Source: an uncultured Eubacterium sp. (lineage in GTDB: Bacteria; Bacillota; Clostridia; Oscillospirales; Acutalibacteraceae). Taken from it: 50,942 nucleotides of DNA. Below, one piece after another: positions 32,469-40,551 of the stretch. The position numbers and the translations under genes were made by a program. Under the pieces are notes generated by a model. It did no database searches and was not told the origin of the DNA. It saw only the letters and a list, made by a program, of their open reading frames with translations. The stretch's first letter is position 1, and the number at the start of each line of letters is the position of its first letter. The DNA is taken from contig CAJUDJ010000012.1 in assembly GCA_910584985.1 (NCBI GenBank), forward strand, positions 1-50,942, given 5' to 3'.

Positions 32469-33173
32469 TTATACATTTTTATTTATGATTCTTGTTTCCT
32501 CTTCCCCTGTTTCAAGACTGATGAAACGGGTGAAAAGAGAAACCTTATTATCTTCATTCAGATTCTTCCAGATAACATCTGTCCATTCCTCGAGGCTGTT
32601 TGTTTCCACAGCAACAGGTGTCGGCTCGCCTTCAAAAGATGGAATAGGATTGCCATCACACTTATAAGTGTGGATAAAATGACCGCGTCCTGCCTCTGCC
32701 GGGTATTCATAGAAAAATCTTAAGCACTGCGGCTTGCCCATATTGGACTTCAGAATGGAAAGAACATAATCACCGTTTGGTTTAACAACACCTGAAATTC
32801 TGGGTGTATAGTTCGGTGCATCCGGTTCAAATTCACGGGTTAAAAGCGCATGGCGGTAGCATTTGCCCTCTTGCATAAAATCGTAAATTGTATCTGTCTG
32901 ATCACCGTTTGTAACAATGGTTTTGCCGCCAAGCTTAAGGACTGGATTGTAAATGATAAGGCTTGGATCTGTCATTTTGGATTCATCAAATGCCTTTGTG
33001 CGAATTCCGCCCCTGTCATTTTCCTCAAAAATTCTGTTTCTGCTGTTTTCGCTTCTTCCCATAATAAAATAAGCAATCGCTGCATTTTTTCCATCCGGCG
33101 TTTTGCCGAGCACAATGCCCCTGCCGGGATAAGAATTTGAAGATAATTCTTCTGCTATATTCACAATTTTCAT
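32469..33173 (-). CDS. IMP cyclohydrolase, PurO type
   Basis: Closes the inosine ring (FAICAR to IMP). This 234-residue protein belongs to the PurO-like IMP cyclohydrolase family best known from archaea, not to the PurH MGS-like domain. It has an N-terminal-nucleophile-hydrolase-like start NSYPGRGIVLGKTPDGK, the motif AYFIMGRSENSRNR, and KPNGDYVLSILKSN. No AICAR transformylase domain is fused or adjacent, so formylation of AICAR must be encoded elsewhere. It lies 9 bp after purN. Confidence 0.85.
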   Translation of the reverse strand: MKIVNIAEELSSNSYPGRGIVLGKTPDGKNAAIAYFIMGRSENSRNRIFEENDRGGIRTKAFDESKMTDPSLIIYNPVLKLGGKTIVTNGDQTDTIYDFMQEGKCYRHALLTREFEPDAPNYTPRISGVVKPNGDYVLSILKSNMGKPQCLRFFYEYPAEAGRGHFIHTYKCDGNPIPSFEGEPTPVAVETNSLEEWTDVIWKNLNEDNKVSLFTRFISLETGEEETRIINKNV

Positions 33174-33182
33174 ATAATCACC

Positions 33183-33806
33183 TTACATAATTTCTGTTTT
33201 ATTTCCATTTATTTTAATTCTGCCCTCGCAGAAAAGAGAAACTGCCCGGGGAAGAATTTCCCATTCGGCCTGCCGCATAACACGGTACTGCAGAATATCC
33301 TCATTATCACCCTGCTCAACGGGAACTGCTTTCTGAAGAATAATCGCACCGCCGTCCGTAATTTCATTCACAAAATGTGCAGTGGCTCCCGTTACCTTTA
33401 CACCGCTGTTCAGAACGGCTGTGTGCACCTTTTTGCCGTAAAAACCATCTCCGCAAAAAAGAGGGATCAGGCTTGGATGTATATTTATAATCCTGTTTCT
33501 GTATTTGCTTACAAGCTCTTCACCGAGAATGGAAAGAAAGCCTGCAAGAACAATCAAATCAATATTCTTATCTTCCAGAACGGCAAGCACAGCTTTATCG
33601 TATTCATCTTTTGATGCATATGCTTTTCTGTTTACAACCGCACTTGCTATACCGGCCTTTTCTGCACGCTTTAAAGCATATGCGCCTTCATTTGAGGCAA
33701 GAACAAAGGTGATTTTACCATTTTTAATTTCCCCTCTGCTCTCTGCATCAATAAGCGCCTGCAGATTTGTGCCGCCGCCCGAAACAAAAACAGCTATATT
33801 CAGCAT
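33183..33806 (-). CDS. purN: Phosphoribosylglycinamide formyltransferase
   Basis: Transfers a formyl group from 10-formyl-THF to GAR. The 207-residue product has the phosphate loop VSGGGTNLQ near the N terminus and the catalytic trio in NIHPSLIP (Asn, His) and the EITDGGAII region (Asp). It overlaps purM by 7 bp and precedes the IMP cyclohydrolase gene. Confidence 0.95.
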   Translation of the reverse strand: MLNIAVFVSGGGTNLQALIDAESRGEIKNGKITFVLASNEGAYALKRAEKAGIASAVVNRKAYASKDEYDKAVLAVLEDKNIDLIVLAGFLSILGEELVSKYRNRIINIHPSLIPLFCGDGFYGKKVHTAVLNSGVKVTGATAHFVNEITDGGAIILQKAVPVEQGDNEDILQYRVMRQAEWEILPRAVSLFCEGRIKINGNKTEIM

Positions 33807-34837
33807 AATTCAACACCTGTTTCTCCGGCCTTAATAACACCGATAACCGCAGCCCGTTCGCCGTTTTCCTCAAGAATGCGCACAGCCTCTTCTGCTTTGT
33901 CGGCATCAACAGCAATAACAAGACCTGTGCCCATATTAAAGGTATTATACATATCTCTTTCCGGGATATTGCCTGTTTTCTGAATTAAATCGAAAATCGG
34001 CTTTTTAAAGCATTTATCCTTTTCTATAACAGCTGTGAAGCCATCTTTCAGCATACGCGGAACATTTTCATAAAATCCGCCGCCTGTAATATGGCTTATT
34101 GCATTTACAGTTACCTTTTCCATAAGTGCAAGAAGCGGCTTAACATAAATTCTTGTGGGTGTAATCAGCTCCTCACCAAGCGTTTTGCCAAGTTCTTCAT
34201 AATACACCTGAATGGTTTCTTCATTAATATCAAATACTTTTCTGATAAGGGAAAAGCCGTTTGAATGAATACCTGAGGATGCAACACCGATAAGCACATC
34301 GCCTGCTTTCAGATGATTGCCTGAAACAAGCTTGTCCTTATCACCGATACCAACGGTAAATCCTGCAAGGTCATAATCCTCATCCGGCATAAGTCCCGGA
34401 TGCTCAGCGGTTTCACCGCCCACAAGCGCACAGCCTGCCTGAACACAGCCGTCAGCAACGCCTTTAACAATCTGCTCTATCTTTTCGGGATAATTCTTTC
34501 CGCATGCAATATAATCCAGGAAAAACAATGGCTTTGCACCGCTGCATGCAACATCGTTCACACACATTGCAACGCAGTCTATTCCGATTGTATCATGCTT
34601 ATCCATGAGCATGGCAAGCTTAATTTTTGTTCCAACACCGTCTGTTCCGCTGACCAGAACAGGATTTTTATATTCGTTTGCGGCAATTTCAAACATTCCG
34701 CCGAAACCGCCAATACCGCCGATTACCCCGGGAATATTTGTTTTTTTAACATGTGATTTAATAAGCTCTACTGATTTATAGCCTGCTGTTACATCAACAC
34801 CGGCAGCAGCATAGCTTTCACTGAAACTTTTTTCCAT
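33800..34837 (-). CDS. purM: Phosphoribosylformylglycinamidine cyclo-ligase
   Basis: Makes AIR from FGAM with ATP. The 345-residue product has the family start YAAAGVDVTAGYKSVELIK, the glycine-rich GVIGGIGGFGGMF, LVSGTDGVGTKIKLA, and VGGETAEHPGLM. The end of the gene overlaps the purN start (ATTATGCTGA), which suggests coupled translation. It lies 20 bp after purE. Confidence 0.96.
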   Translation of the reverse strand: MEKSFSESYAAAGVDVTAGYKSVELIKSHVKKTNIPGVIGGIGGFGGMFEIAANEYKNPVLVSGTDGVGTKIKLAMLMDKHDTIGIDCVAMCVNDVACSGAKPLFFLDYIACGKNYPEKIEQIVKGVADGCVQAGCALVGGETAEHPGLMPDEDYDLAGFTVGIGDKDKLVSGNHLKAGDVLIGVASSGIHSNGFSLIRKVFDINEETIQVYYEELGKTLGEELITPTRIYVKPLLALMEKVTVNAISHITGGGFYENVPRMLKDGFTAVIEKDKCFKKPIFDLIQKTGNIPERDMYNTFNMGTGLVIAVDADKAEEAVRILEENGERAAVIGVIKAGETGVELC

Positions 34838-34857
34838 ATGATAACTCCTGTAAGATT

Positions 34858-35355
34858 TTATATTTCCTTGATTTTTTCCTGCAATGCCCTGTCTTTTTCA
34901 ATAACAGCAGCAGCCATTTCCGCTCTCATAGCCTGAAGCTTTTTCATCAGTGATTCATCACCCACTGCCAGAATTTCAGCAGCAAGCAGCGCCGCATTCT
35001 TGGCTGCATTTACACCGACTGCAGCAACAGGAATACCCGGCGGCATCATTACGGTTGCAAGCATTGCATCCATTCCGTCAAGCACTTTTGCCGAACAGGG
35101 AATCCCGATAACAGGAAGCGTTGTTGACGCAGCAAACACGCCGCCAAGATGAGCCGCCATCCCGGCTGCAGCAATAATAACACCGAAATTGTTAGCTATT
35201 GCATTTTCGGCAAAAGCCTGTGCCTCTTTCGGTGTGCGGTGCGCACTCATAACCCTTACCTCAGTTTCAATCTGAAGCTCTTTAAGCTGTTTGATTGCCG
35301 GGGTAACGATTGGCAAATCGCTGTCCGATCCCATTATGATTGCAACCTTTTTCAT
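34858..35355 (-). CDS. purE: N5-carboxyaminoimidazole ribonucleotide mutase
   Basis: A class I PurE of 165 residues. It starts KKVAIIMGSDSDLPIV, carries the active-site His in MSAHRTPKEA, and has the ribose-phosphate loop AAAGMAAHLGGVFA. The partner PurK is not in the window. It opens the pur operon and has a promoter with a short leader. Confidence 0.95.
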   Translation of the reverse strand: MKKVAIIMGSDSDLPIVTPAIKQLKELQIETEVRVMSAHRTPKEAQAFAENAIANNFGVIIAAAGMAAHLGGVFAASTTLPVIGIPCSAKVLDGMDAMLATVMMPPGIPVAAVGVNAAKNAALLAAEILAVGDESLMKKLQAMRAEMAAAVIEKDRALQEKIKEI

Positions 35356-35384
35356 AAATATATCCTCCGATTTTGTTTTTATAT

Positions 35385-35413
35385 ATTTTACAATATACGC
35401 CGTTTTTTTTCAA
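35385..35413 (-). promoter_or_regulatory. Promoter of the pur operon
   Basis: Minus-strand TTGAAA (35408-35413), 17-bp spacer, TAAAAT (35385-35390). The leader is only about 25 nt, too short for a purine riboswitch. Confidence 0.7.
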
Positions 35414-35503
35414 TAGAAAAGGGAAAAAAAGAATAATTAAAAACCTATATATAAACACCAAAATAAATTATAATAAATACGAGGAAATTTTAACAGATAA
35501 AAA

Positions 35504-35530
35504 GTAACTTTTTGGAAATTTGCATCGTTA
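35504..35530 (+). promoter_or_regulatory. Candidate ECF-type promoter of the sigma/anti-sigma pair
   Basis: GTAAC (35504-35508) and CGTTA (35526-35530) with a 17-bp spacer resemble the AAC / CGT layout of ECF sigma promoters, which are often autoregulated. A perfect palindrome GAAAGGACCTTTC (35538-35550) lies in the leader. This is suggestive only. Confidence 0.4.
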
Positions 35531-35572
35531 TACAAATGAAAGGACCTTTCAAATACAAACGGAGGTGATAGA

Positions 35573-36055
35573 ATGTGCGAAAGCAAATTTGTAAGCTGCG
35601 TAAAGCGAAACAACCGGCGCATATACCTGATTGCACTATCCTACACAAAAAGCAGTGCCGATGCAGAGGATATTATGCAGAATGTTTTTGTAAAGCTATG
35701 GAAATACGAAAAGCCATTTGAAAATGATGAACATATAGATAAATGGCTTACAGTAGTTACCATAAATGAAAGCAGGGATTACATTAAAAATCCCTTCAAA
35801 AGGTACAAACTGCCGCTTGAAGAGGCAATAAACCTGGCAGCACCGAATAAAAATGAAAATATTGATCTGCTTAAAGCCGTTATGGAACTTCCGAAAAAGG
35901 AACGAACTGTAATTCACCTGTTTTACTACGAGGACATGCCTGTTTCAGACATTTCGCAAATTTTGAAAATAAAAGAATCGGCAGTAAAAACAAGATTATT
36001 CCGTGCAAGAAAAAAGCTGAAATCAATGTTAGGAGATGAATGGATTTATGAATAA
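35573..36055 (+). CDS. ECF-type RNA polymerase sigma factor
   Basis: A 160-residue sigma-70 family protein with regions 2 and 4 only. Region 2 includes IYLIALSYTKSSADAEDIMQ and a DKWLTVVTINESRDY helix. Region 4 includes LPKKERTVIHLFYYEDM and the helix-turn-helix SDISQILKIKESAVKTRLFRAR. The Shine-Dalgarno GGAGGTGAT is essentially perfect. Its last 8 bp overlap the next gene, which encodes the likely membrane-bound anti-sigma partner. Confidence 0.93.
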   Translation: MCESKFVSCVKRNNRRIYLIALSYTKSSADAEDIMQNVFVKLWKYEKPFENDEHIDKWLTVVTINESRDYIKNPFKRYKLPLEEAINLAAPNKNENIDLLKAVMELPKKERTVIHLFYYEDMPVSDISQILKIKESAVKTRLFRARKKLKSMLGDEWIYE

Positions 36056-37031
36056 CAATTATAAAAAAGCGTTTAGTTCCCTTTCCCCATCTGAGGAAGC
36101 AGTGGAAAGAATATTGAATATCCCGAACAAGCAAAAAAATATATTCAGGCTAAGCAAAATGGTTTGCAGGCGGCTTGCTTCAGCTGCACTGGCACTGATG
36201 CTTGTTATAAGCGGAGGCTTCGGTATTGACTATATCGCCGCAAAGCAATCTGCAAACACTTTATTTAACAGCGATAAGCTCAGTGTGCTTGTTGCATACG
36301 CATATGAAAAAGGGGTTGTTGAAATAGAAGACGCATCTGCATTACAGGACTTTTTCTACCGCATATATGTTATTGACTACAAAGATAAGGAAACTGTGGA
36401 TAATGCAACATTAGAATATTACAGAGAATACCATGAAATACGGGATGAATTTGAAAAAATCGGAAAAAAGGGTGCGGGTGCATCACTCGGCGGCAGCCAC
36501 TCTACTATTGTTAATGAAAATAAAATTATCGGAAACCATTATGAACAAATTGGTATGTTATATACGGTTTCTGCCGGGAATTTCGCTTTAAATATAAATG
36601 ACTATACGGATATTGAAAATATAACTGTTGAAAACACAAGTAAGTATGCTGAACTTCAATTAGAGTATGCCGCAGAAGGTCCTGATATAGCAATTGACAA
36701 TCAAAAGCTTGATTTTGATATGGTATGGCATCCGGTATATCAGCGTGGAAATAAAGTCAGCGCTGACGGTAAAGCACTACAGTGGAGCCTCGAATCCGGA
36801 TTTATGGAATCCGGCACCGGAAAATATGCAGTAAACAAAGCTTTCATTTTTAACTGGTGTATTTCAACAACTTTTGAAAATGAAATAAATAAAAATATCG
36901 ACTTTGACCTTTCTCAGATAAAAGATACCATAACGGTTACCGTTCATTATCTGGACGGCTCAACAGGCAGTACATCCTTTCAACTGAATTGCGATAAAGA
37001 CGGCTATGTGCACATATCAAATAATGATTGA
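36048..37031 (+). CDS. Membrane-anchored protein, probable anti-sigma factor with unknown outer domain
   Basis: A 327-residue protein. The first 35 residues are cytoplasmic (FSSLSPSEEAVERILNIPNKQ). A single helix lies around 38-56 (LASAALALMLVISGGFGIDY), and about 270 residues lie outside. The gene order and overlap with the ECF sigma gene fit an anti-sigma factor. No zinc anti-sigma (ZAS) Cys/His motif is visible. The outer domain is beta-rich near the C terminus (ITVTVHYLDGSTGSTSFQL) and I do not recognise it. The ATG at 36048 is chosen; ATG at 36036 would sit directly on the GGAG site. Confidence 0.7.
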   Translation: MNNNYKKAFSSLSPSEEAVERILNIPNKQKNIFRLSKMVCRRLASAALALMLVISGGFGIDYIAAKQSANTLFNSDKLSVLVAYAYEKGVVEIEDASALQDFFYRIYVIDYKDKETVDNATLEYYREYHEIRDEFEKIGKKGAGASLGGSHSTIVNENKIIGNHYEQIGMLYTVSAGNFALNINDYTDIENITVENTSKYAELQLEYAAEGPDIAIDNQKLDFDMVWHPVYQRGNKVSADGKALQWSLESGFMESGTGKYAVNKAFIFNWCISTTFENEINKNIDFDLSQIKDTITVTVHYLDGSTGSTSFQLNCDKDGYVHISNND

Positions 37032-37056
37032 TATAATTGAACTGGTGGTTTGCACA

Positions 37057-37168
37057 GGCCCTATAAGGGCCCCCTACTGATTCGCTGACTAAAAGTCAGC
37101 ACCTTTTCTTATCATTGCATTGTTTTATGTCATTCAGCCTTATCCTTTCAGGATAAGGGGAAGGCTGA
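37057..37168. repeat. Cluster of hairpins in the intergenic region
   Basis: The 240-bp gap (37032-37271) holds no gene but several stems. These are GGCCCT/AGGGCC near 37057-37071, the terminator-like stem at 37084-37100, and a nested structure at about 37136-37168. The last has an inner CCTTATCC/GGATAAGG and an outer CAGCC/GGCTG. It resembles a palindromic repeat unit. Confidence 0.45.
37084..37109 (+). terminator. Terminator after the anti-sigma-like gene
   Basis: GCTGACT / AGTCAGC with AAA loop (37084-37100), followed by ACCTTTTCTT. Confidence 0.65.
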
Positions 37169-37223
37169 TAAAGAAATATAACCGTATTGACACTTTTTGC
37201 TGCCGTAAATATCAGAAACAAAA

Positions 37224-37250
37224 AAGGAACGCTGAAAATCAGCGTTCCTT
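37224..37250. terminator. Terminator of the ribosomal protein operon
   Basis: A 12-bp stem AAGGAACGCTGA / TCAGCGTTCCTT with AAA loop. On the minus strand it is followed by TTTTT, 22 bp after the rplQ stop. Confidence 0.88.
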
Positions 37251-37271
37251 AATATTTATGATTGTATTATC

Positions 37272-37613
37272 TTATACAAGCTCAATAATGCACATTTCAG
37301 CTGCATCACCACGGCGGGGGCCTGTTTTGATAATACGGCAGTAACCACCGTTTCTGTCTGCATATTTTGGAGCAATTTCATCAAAAAGCTTTTTAACTGC
37401 ATCTTCCTTAGTTACATAAGCAAGAACCTGTCTTCTTGAATGAAGGGTATCGTTTTTACCGAGAGTTATCATCTTCTCAGCCATAGCACGAACTTCCTTA
37501 GCTCTTGTAACGGTTGTTTCAATCTTGCCGTTTTCTAAAAGATAAGTTACCATTCCTCTGAGCATTGCCCTTCTATGGTCAGTAGGTCTGCCCAATTTTC
37601 TGGTACCTGGCAT
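37272..37613 (-). CDS. rplQ: 50S ribosomal protein L17
   Basis: A 113-residue L17 with GRPTDHRRAMLRGMVTYLL near the start, RAKEVRAMAEKMI, and the C-terminal GGYCRI..TGPRRGDAAEM. It is the last gene of the alpha operon, 14 bp after rpoA. The ecf-truA genes that often follow rplQ in Bacillota are elsewhere (5520-8781). Confidence 0.97.
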   Translation of the reverse strand: MPGTRKLGRPTDHRRAMLRGMVTYLLENGKIETTVTRAKEVRAMAEKMITLGKNDTLHSRRQVLAYVTKEDAVKKLFDEIAPKYADRNGGYCRIIKTGPRRGDAAEMCIIELV

Positions 37614-37627
37614 AGAAATTCCCTCCT

Positions 37628-38584
37628 TTAGTCCTCTTCATGACTAAGTGTGAAACCGAGTGAAGAGAGCTTTGCGATAACTTCATCAAGGCTCTTTCTT
37701 CCGAGATTTCTTACTTTCATCATATCTTCTTCGGATTTTCCGATTAAATCTTCAACAGTATTAATGCCTGCTCTCTTCAAGCAGTTGAAAGAACGAACGG
37801 AAAGATCAAGTTCTTCAATTGTCATTTCAAGAACTTTTTCCTTACCATCGTCATCCTTTTCCACCATAATCTCTTTGTTGCCAACCTCTTCGGAAAGATC
37901 AACAAAAAGCTTAAAGTGATCATTAAGAATTTTTGCTGCAAGCGAAGCAGCTTCGTCTGCCGGTATCGTTCCGTCAGTTTCAACATCAAGAACAAGCTTA
38001 TCGAGATCTGTCTGCTGTCCTACACGAGTGTTCTCAACCGTGTAATTCACCTTGAGAACGGGAGTATAGATAGAATCAATCGCAATTGTGCCGATAGGCA
38101 AATCCATCATCTGCTTATTTCGGTCGCAAGGAACATAGCCTCTGCCGCTGTCAGCAGTGAGTTCCATTGTAACGCTTGCACCTTCATCAAGATAAGCAAT
38201 GTGAAGATCCGGATTAAGGATCTCAACATCTGAGCTGTGCTCAATATCTCCTGCGGTGATTTCTCCCTCTCCATGTGCTTTGATATAAAGAGTCTTTGCA
38301 CTTTCATCATGTATTTTCAGAATTACATTTTTAAGATTAAGCACAATCTCTGTAACATCTTCCTTAACATGAGGAATCGTAGAAAACTCGTGTAATACAC
38401 CATCAATCTTAACGGAAGTGATTGCATAGCCCGGAAGAGAAGAAAGAAGAACTCTTCTCATGCCGTTTCCAAGCGTTGTGCCGAAGCCTCTTTCAAGCGG
38501 CTCAATAACAAACTTTCCTACGCTTCTGCTTCCCTGAGTAGATAACTCTACTATATCGATATTAGGCTTATCAATTTCTATCAT
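37628..38584 (-). CDS. rpoA: DNA-directed RNA polymerase subunit alpha
   Basis: A 318-residue alpha subunit. The N-terminal dimerisation domain has EPLERGFGTTLGNGMRRVLLSSLPG. The alpha-CTD has LDLSVRSFNCLKRAGINTVEDL followed by RNLGRKSLDEV and contacts UP elements and activators. A short acidic linker (VEKDDDGKEK) joins them. It is 55 bp after rpsD. Confidence 0.97.
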   Translation of the reverse strand: MIEIDKPNIDIVELSTQGSRSVGKFVIEPLERGFGTTLGNGMRRVLLSSLPGYAITSVKIDGVLHEFSTIPHVKEDVTEIVLNLKNVILKIHDESAKTLYIKAHGEGEITAGDIEHSSDVEILNPDLHIAYLDEGASVTMELTADSGRGYVPCDRNKQMMDLPIGTIAIDSIYTPVLKVNYTVENTRVGQQTDLDKLVLDVETDGTIPADEAASLAAKILNDHFKLFVDLSEEVGNKEIMVEKDDDGKEKVLEMTIEELDLSVRSFNCLKRAGINTVEDLIGKSEEDMMKVRNLGRKSLDEVIAKLSSLGFTLSHEED

Positions 38585-38639
38585 TTAAAAGCCTCCTAAA
38601 TTAAATTTTGTTGCACTAAATAAAAGAAATGATTAACTA

Positions 38640-39266
38640 TTATTTAGAGTAGAACTCGACAATAAGATGCTCTTCAACAGGAGTTGCGATTTCTTCCCTT
38701 TCAGGAGCTCTTAAAATCTTAACCTCCATAGCACCCTCATTCTTTTCCATCCACATCGGAACAGGGCGGCCTGCATTTGCTTCTGCAATTGCCTTGTATT
38801 CATCTGTGGATTTGCTTTTTTCTCTTACAGCAACAACATCACCTGCAGAAAGAAGATAAGATGGAATATCAACCTTGCTGCCATTAACGGTGAAATGTGC
38901 ATGATTTACAAGCTGGCGAGCCTGTGCTCTTGAGCTTGCAAAGCCTGCTTCATAAACAACATTGTCCAAACGGCTTTCGCAAATCTGAAGAAGATTTGTA
39001 CCGGTAACGCCGGTTTTTCTTGCAGCCATAAGGAAATATTTATGGAACTGACCTTCAGCAATGCCATAGTAGCGGCGAGCGCTCTGCTTTGCACGAAGCT
39101 GAAGACCATATTCTGAAGTTTTTTTGCGGTTTTGACCATGCTGACCAGGTGCATATGAACGGCGGTCAAAAGCACATTTACTTGTGTAGCATCTGTCGCC
39201 CTTAAGGAAAAGCTTCTTTCCTTCACGGCGGCAAAGCTTACAAGCAGGTCCTGTATATCTTGCCAT
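38640..39266 (-). CDS. rpsD: 30S ribosomal protein S4
   Basis: A 208-residue S4 of the zinc-binding type, with Cys9, Cys12, Cys26 and Cys31 in the N-terminal domain. The central S4 RNA-binding domain has ESRLDNVVYEAGFASSRAQARQLV.HAHF. S4 nucleates 16S assembly. It is in the alpha operon, 22 bp after rpsK. The E. coli-like autoregulatory structure was not looked for. Confidence 0.97.
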   Translation of the reverse strand: MARYTGPACKLCRREGKKLFLKGDRCYTSKCAFDRRSYAPGQHGQNRKKTSEYGLQLRAKQSARRYYGIAEGQFHKYFLMAARKTGVTGTNLLQICESRLDNVVYEAGFASSRAQARQLVNHAHFTVNGSKVDIPSYLLSAGDVVAVREKSKSTDEYKAIAEANAGRPVPMWMEKNEGAMEVKILRAPEREEIATPVEEHLIVEFYSK

Positions 39267-39288
39267 ATCAAGTAACCTCCATTAAATA

Positions 39289-39684
39289 CTATACGCGGCG
39301 TCTTTTTGGCGGACGGCAGCCATTGTGCGGAATAGGAGTAACATCTTTAATAAGAGTAACGCTGAGTCCAACAGATTCCAATGCTCTGATAGCGGATTCA
39401 CGGCCGGCTCCCGGTCCCTTAACATAAACTTCAACAGTTTTCATACCGTGCTCCATTGCAGCCTTAGCAGCTGTTTCAGCAGCTGTCTGTGCAGCAAAAG
39501 GAGTTGATTTCTTTGAGCCTCTGAAGCCCATTTCGCCTGCTGATGCCCAGGAAACAGCATTTCCCTGCATATCGGCAATAGTTACGATAGTGTTGTTGAA
39601 GGTTGACTGAATATGAACTGTACCACGCTCAATATTTTTCTTCTCACGGCGTTTGTGTGAAGTAGTGGTCTTTTTTGTAGCCAT
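39289..39684 (-). CDS. rpsK: 30S ribosomal protein S11
   Basis: A 131-residue platform protein with the family stretches GTVHIQSTFNNTIVTI.D, WASAGEMGFRGSKKSTPFAAQ, and the basic end VTPIPHNGCRPPKRRRV. Spacing to rpsM is 21 bp. Confidence 0.97.
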   Translation of the reverse strand: MATKKTTTSHKRREKKNIERGTVHIQSTFNNTIVTIADMQGNAVSWASAGEMGFRGSKKSTPFAAQTAAETAAKAAMEHGMKTVEVYVKGPGAGRESAIRALESVGLSVTLIKDVTPIPHNGCRPPKRRRV

Positions 39685-39705
39685 ACTTTTTGTTTCCTCC
39701 TACAA

Positions 39706-40074
39706 TTATTTCTTCTTGTTTGCTATGGTCTTTTTAGGACCTTTACGCGTGCGTGCATTGTTCTTTGAGGTCTGACCTCTTACAGGAAGACCCTTTCTGT
39801 GGCGAATGCCGCGGTAGCAACCAATTTCTATAAGTCTTTTGATATCGAACGCAACATCTCTGCGAAGGTCTCCTTCAACAGTTACGTTCTTTTCAATGTA
39901 ATCACGAATTTTGGAAACCTCATCCTCAGACAAATCTCTGCAGCGAGTGTCTGGATTGATTCCTGTTGCTTCGATAATCTGAGTAGCCGTCGTTCTTCCG
40001 ATACCGAAAATATAGGTAAGACCGATTTCCACTCTTTTATCATTAGGTAAGTCAACACCTGAAATACGTGCCAT
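39706..40074 (-). CDS. rpsM: 30S ribosomal protein S13
   Basis: A 122-residue head protein. It begins ARISGVDLPNDKRVEIGLTYIFGIG, has a helix-two-turn-helix region and GIRHRKGLPVRGQ, and ends in a basic tail contacting the P-site tRNA. It follows rpmJ by about 32 bp. Confidence 0.97.
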   Translation of the reverse strand: MARISGVDLPNDKRVEIGLTYIFGIGRTTATQIIEATGINPDTRCRDLSEDEVSKIRDYIEKNVTVEGDLRRDVAFDIKRLIEIGCYRGIRHRKGLPVRGQTSKNNARTRKGPKKTIANKKK

Positions 40075-40106
40075 TTTACAGTTTACCTCCGAATCTTAGT
40101 TCAGGA

Positions 40107-40220
40107 TTAGCCCTGACGCTGTTTATGCTTAGGATTTTCACAGATAACCATTACTTTTCCATTGCGCTTGATTACTTTGCATTTATCGCAAATTTTCTTA
40201 ACAGAAGGTCTAACTTTCAT
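40107..40220 (-). CDS. rpmJ: 50S ribosomal protein L36
   Basis: A 37-residue L36 translated by eye. It starts MKVRPSVKKIC and ends CENPKHKQRQG, with the zinc ligands Cys11, Cys14, Cys27 and His32 of the zinc-bound form. The start has AGGAGG upstream. It lies between infA (20 bp) and rpsM as usual. Confidence 0.95.
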   Translation of the reverse strand: MKVRPSVKKICDKCKVIKRNGKVMVICENPKHKQRQG

Positions 40221-40240
40221 TTTGAATATCCTCCTTAAAA

Positions 40241-40459
40241 TTACTTTGAACGCCAAATGATACGACCTTTTGTGAGATCGTACGGAGACATTTCAATTGT
40301 TACCTTATCACCGGGAAGAATGCGAATGTTATTCATTCTGAGCTTTCCGCTGATATGGGCTAAAATAATGTGATTATTCTGAAGTGATACCTTAAAAGTT
40401 GTGTTTGGTAAAACCTCAATCACAGTACCTTCAACTTCAATCATATCTGACTTTGACAT
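40241..40459 (-). CDS. infA: Translation initiation factor IF-1
   Basis: A 72-residue OB-fold factor: SKSDMIEVEGTVIEVLPN, HISGKLRMN.IRILPGDKV, ending GRIIWRSK. The ATG at 40459 has GAGG 7 nt upstream; a preceding in-frame TTG (40462) is not needed. It follows map by 92 bp. That gap holds only a small GGCG/CGCC hairpin. Confidence 0.96.
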   Translation of the reverse strand: MSKSDMIEVEGTVIEVLPNTTFKVSLQNNHIILAHISGKLRMNNIRILPGDKVTIEMSPYDLTKGRIIWRSK

Positions 40460-40551
40460 CAATATACCTCGCTATACTTAAATACGATTAAGATGTTTTC
40501 ATTTAACTGGAATCACATCGCGGCGTAATCGCCAGCAATTGATTGCAAACA

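Noticed and set aside
35356..35572. Purine riboswitch before purE
   Set aside because: The mapped promoter leaves only about 25 nt of leader; no aptamer-like fold fits.
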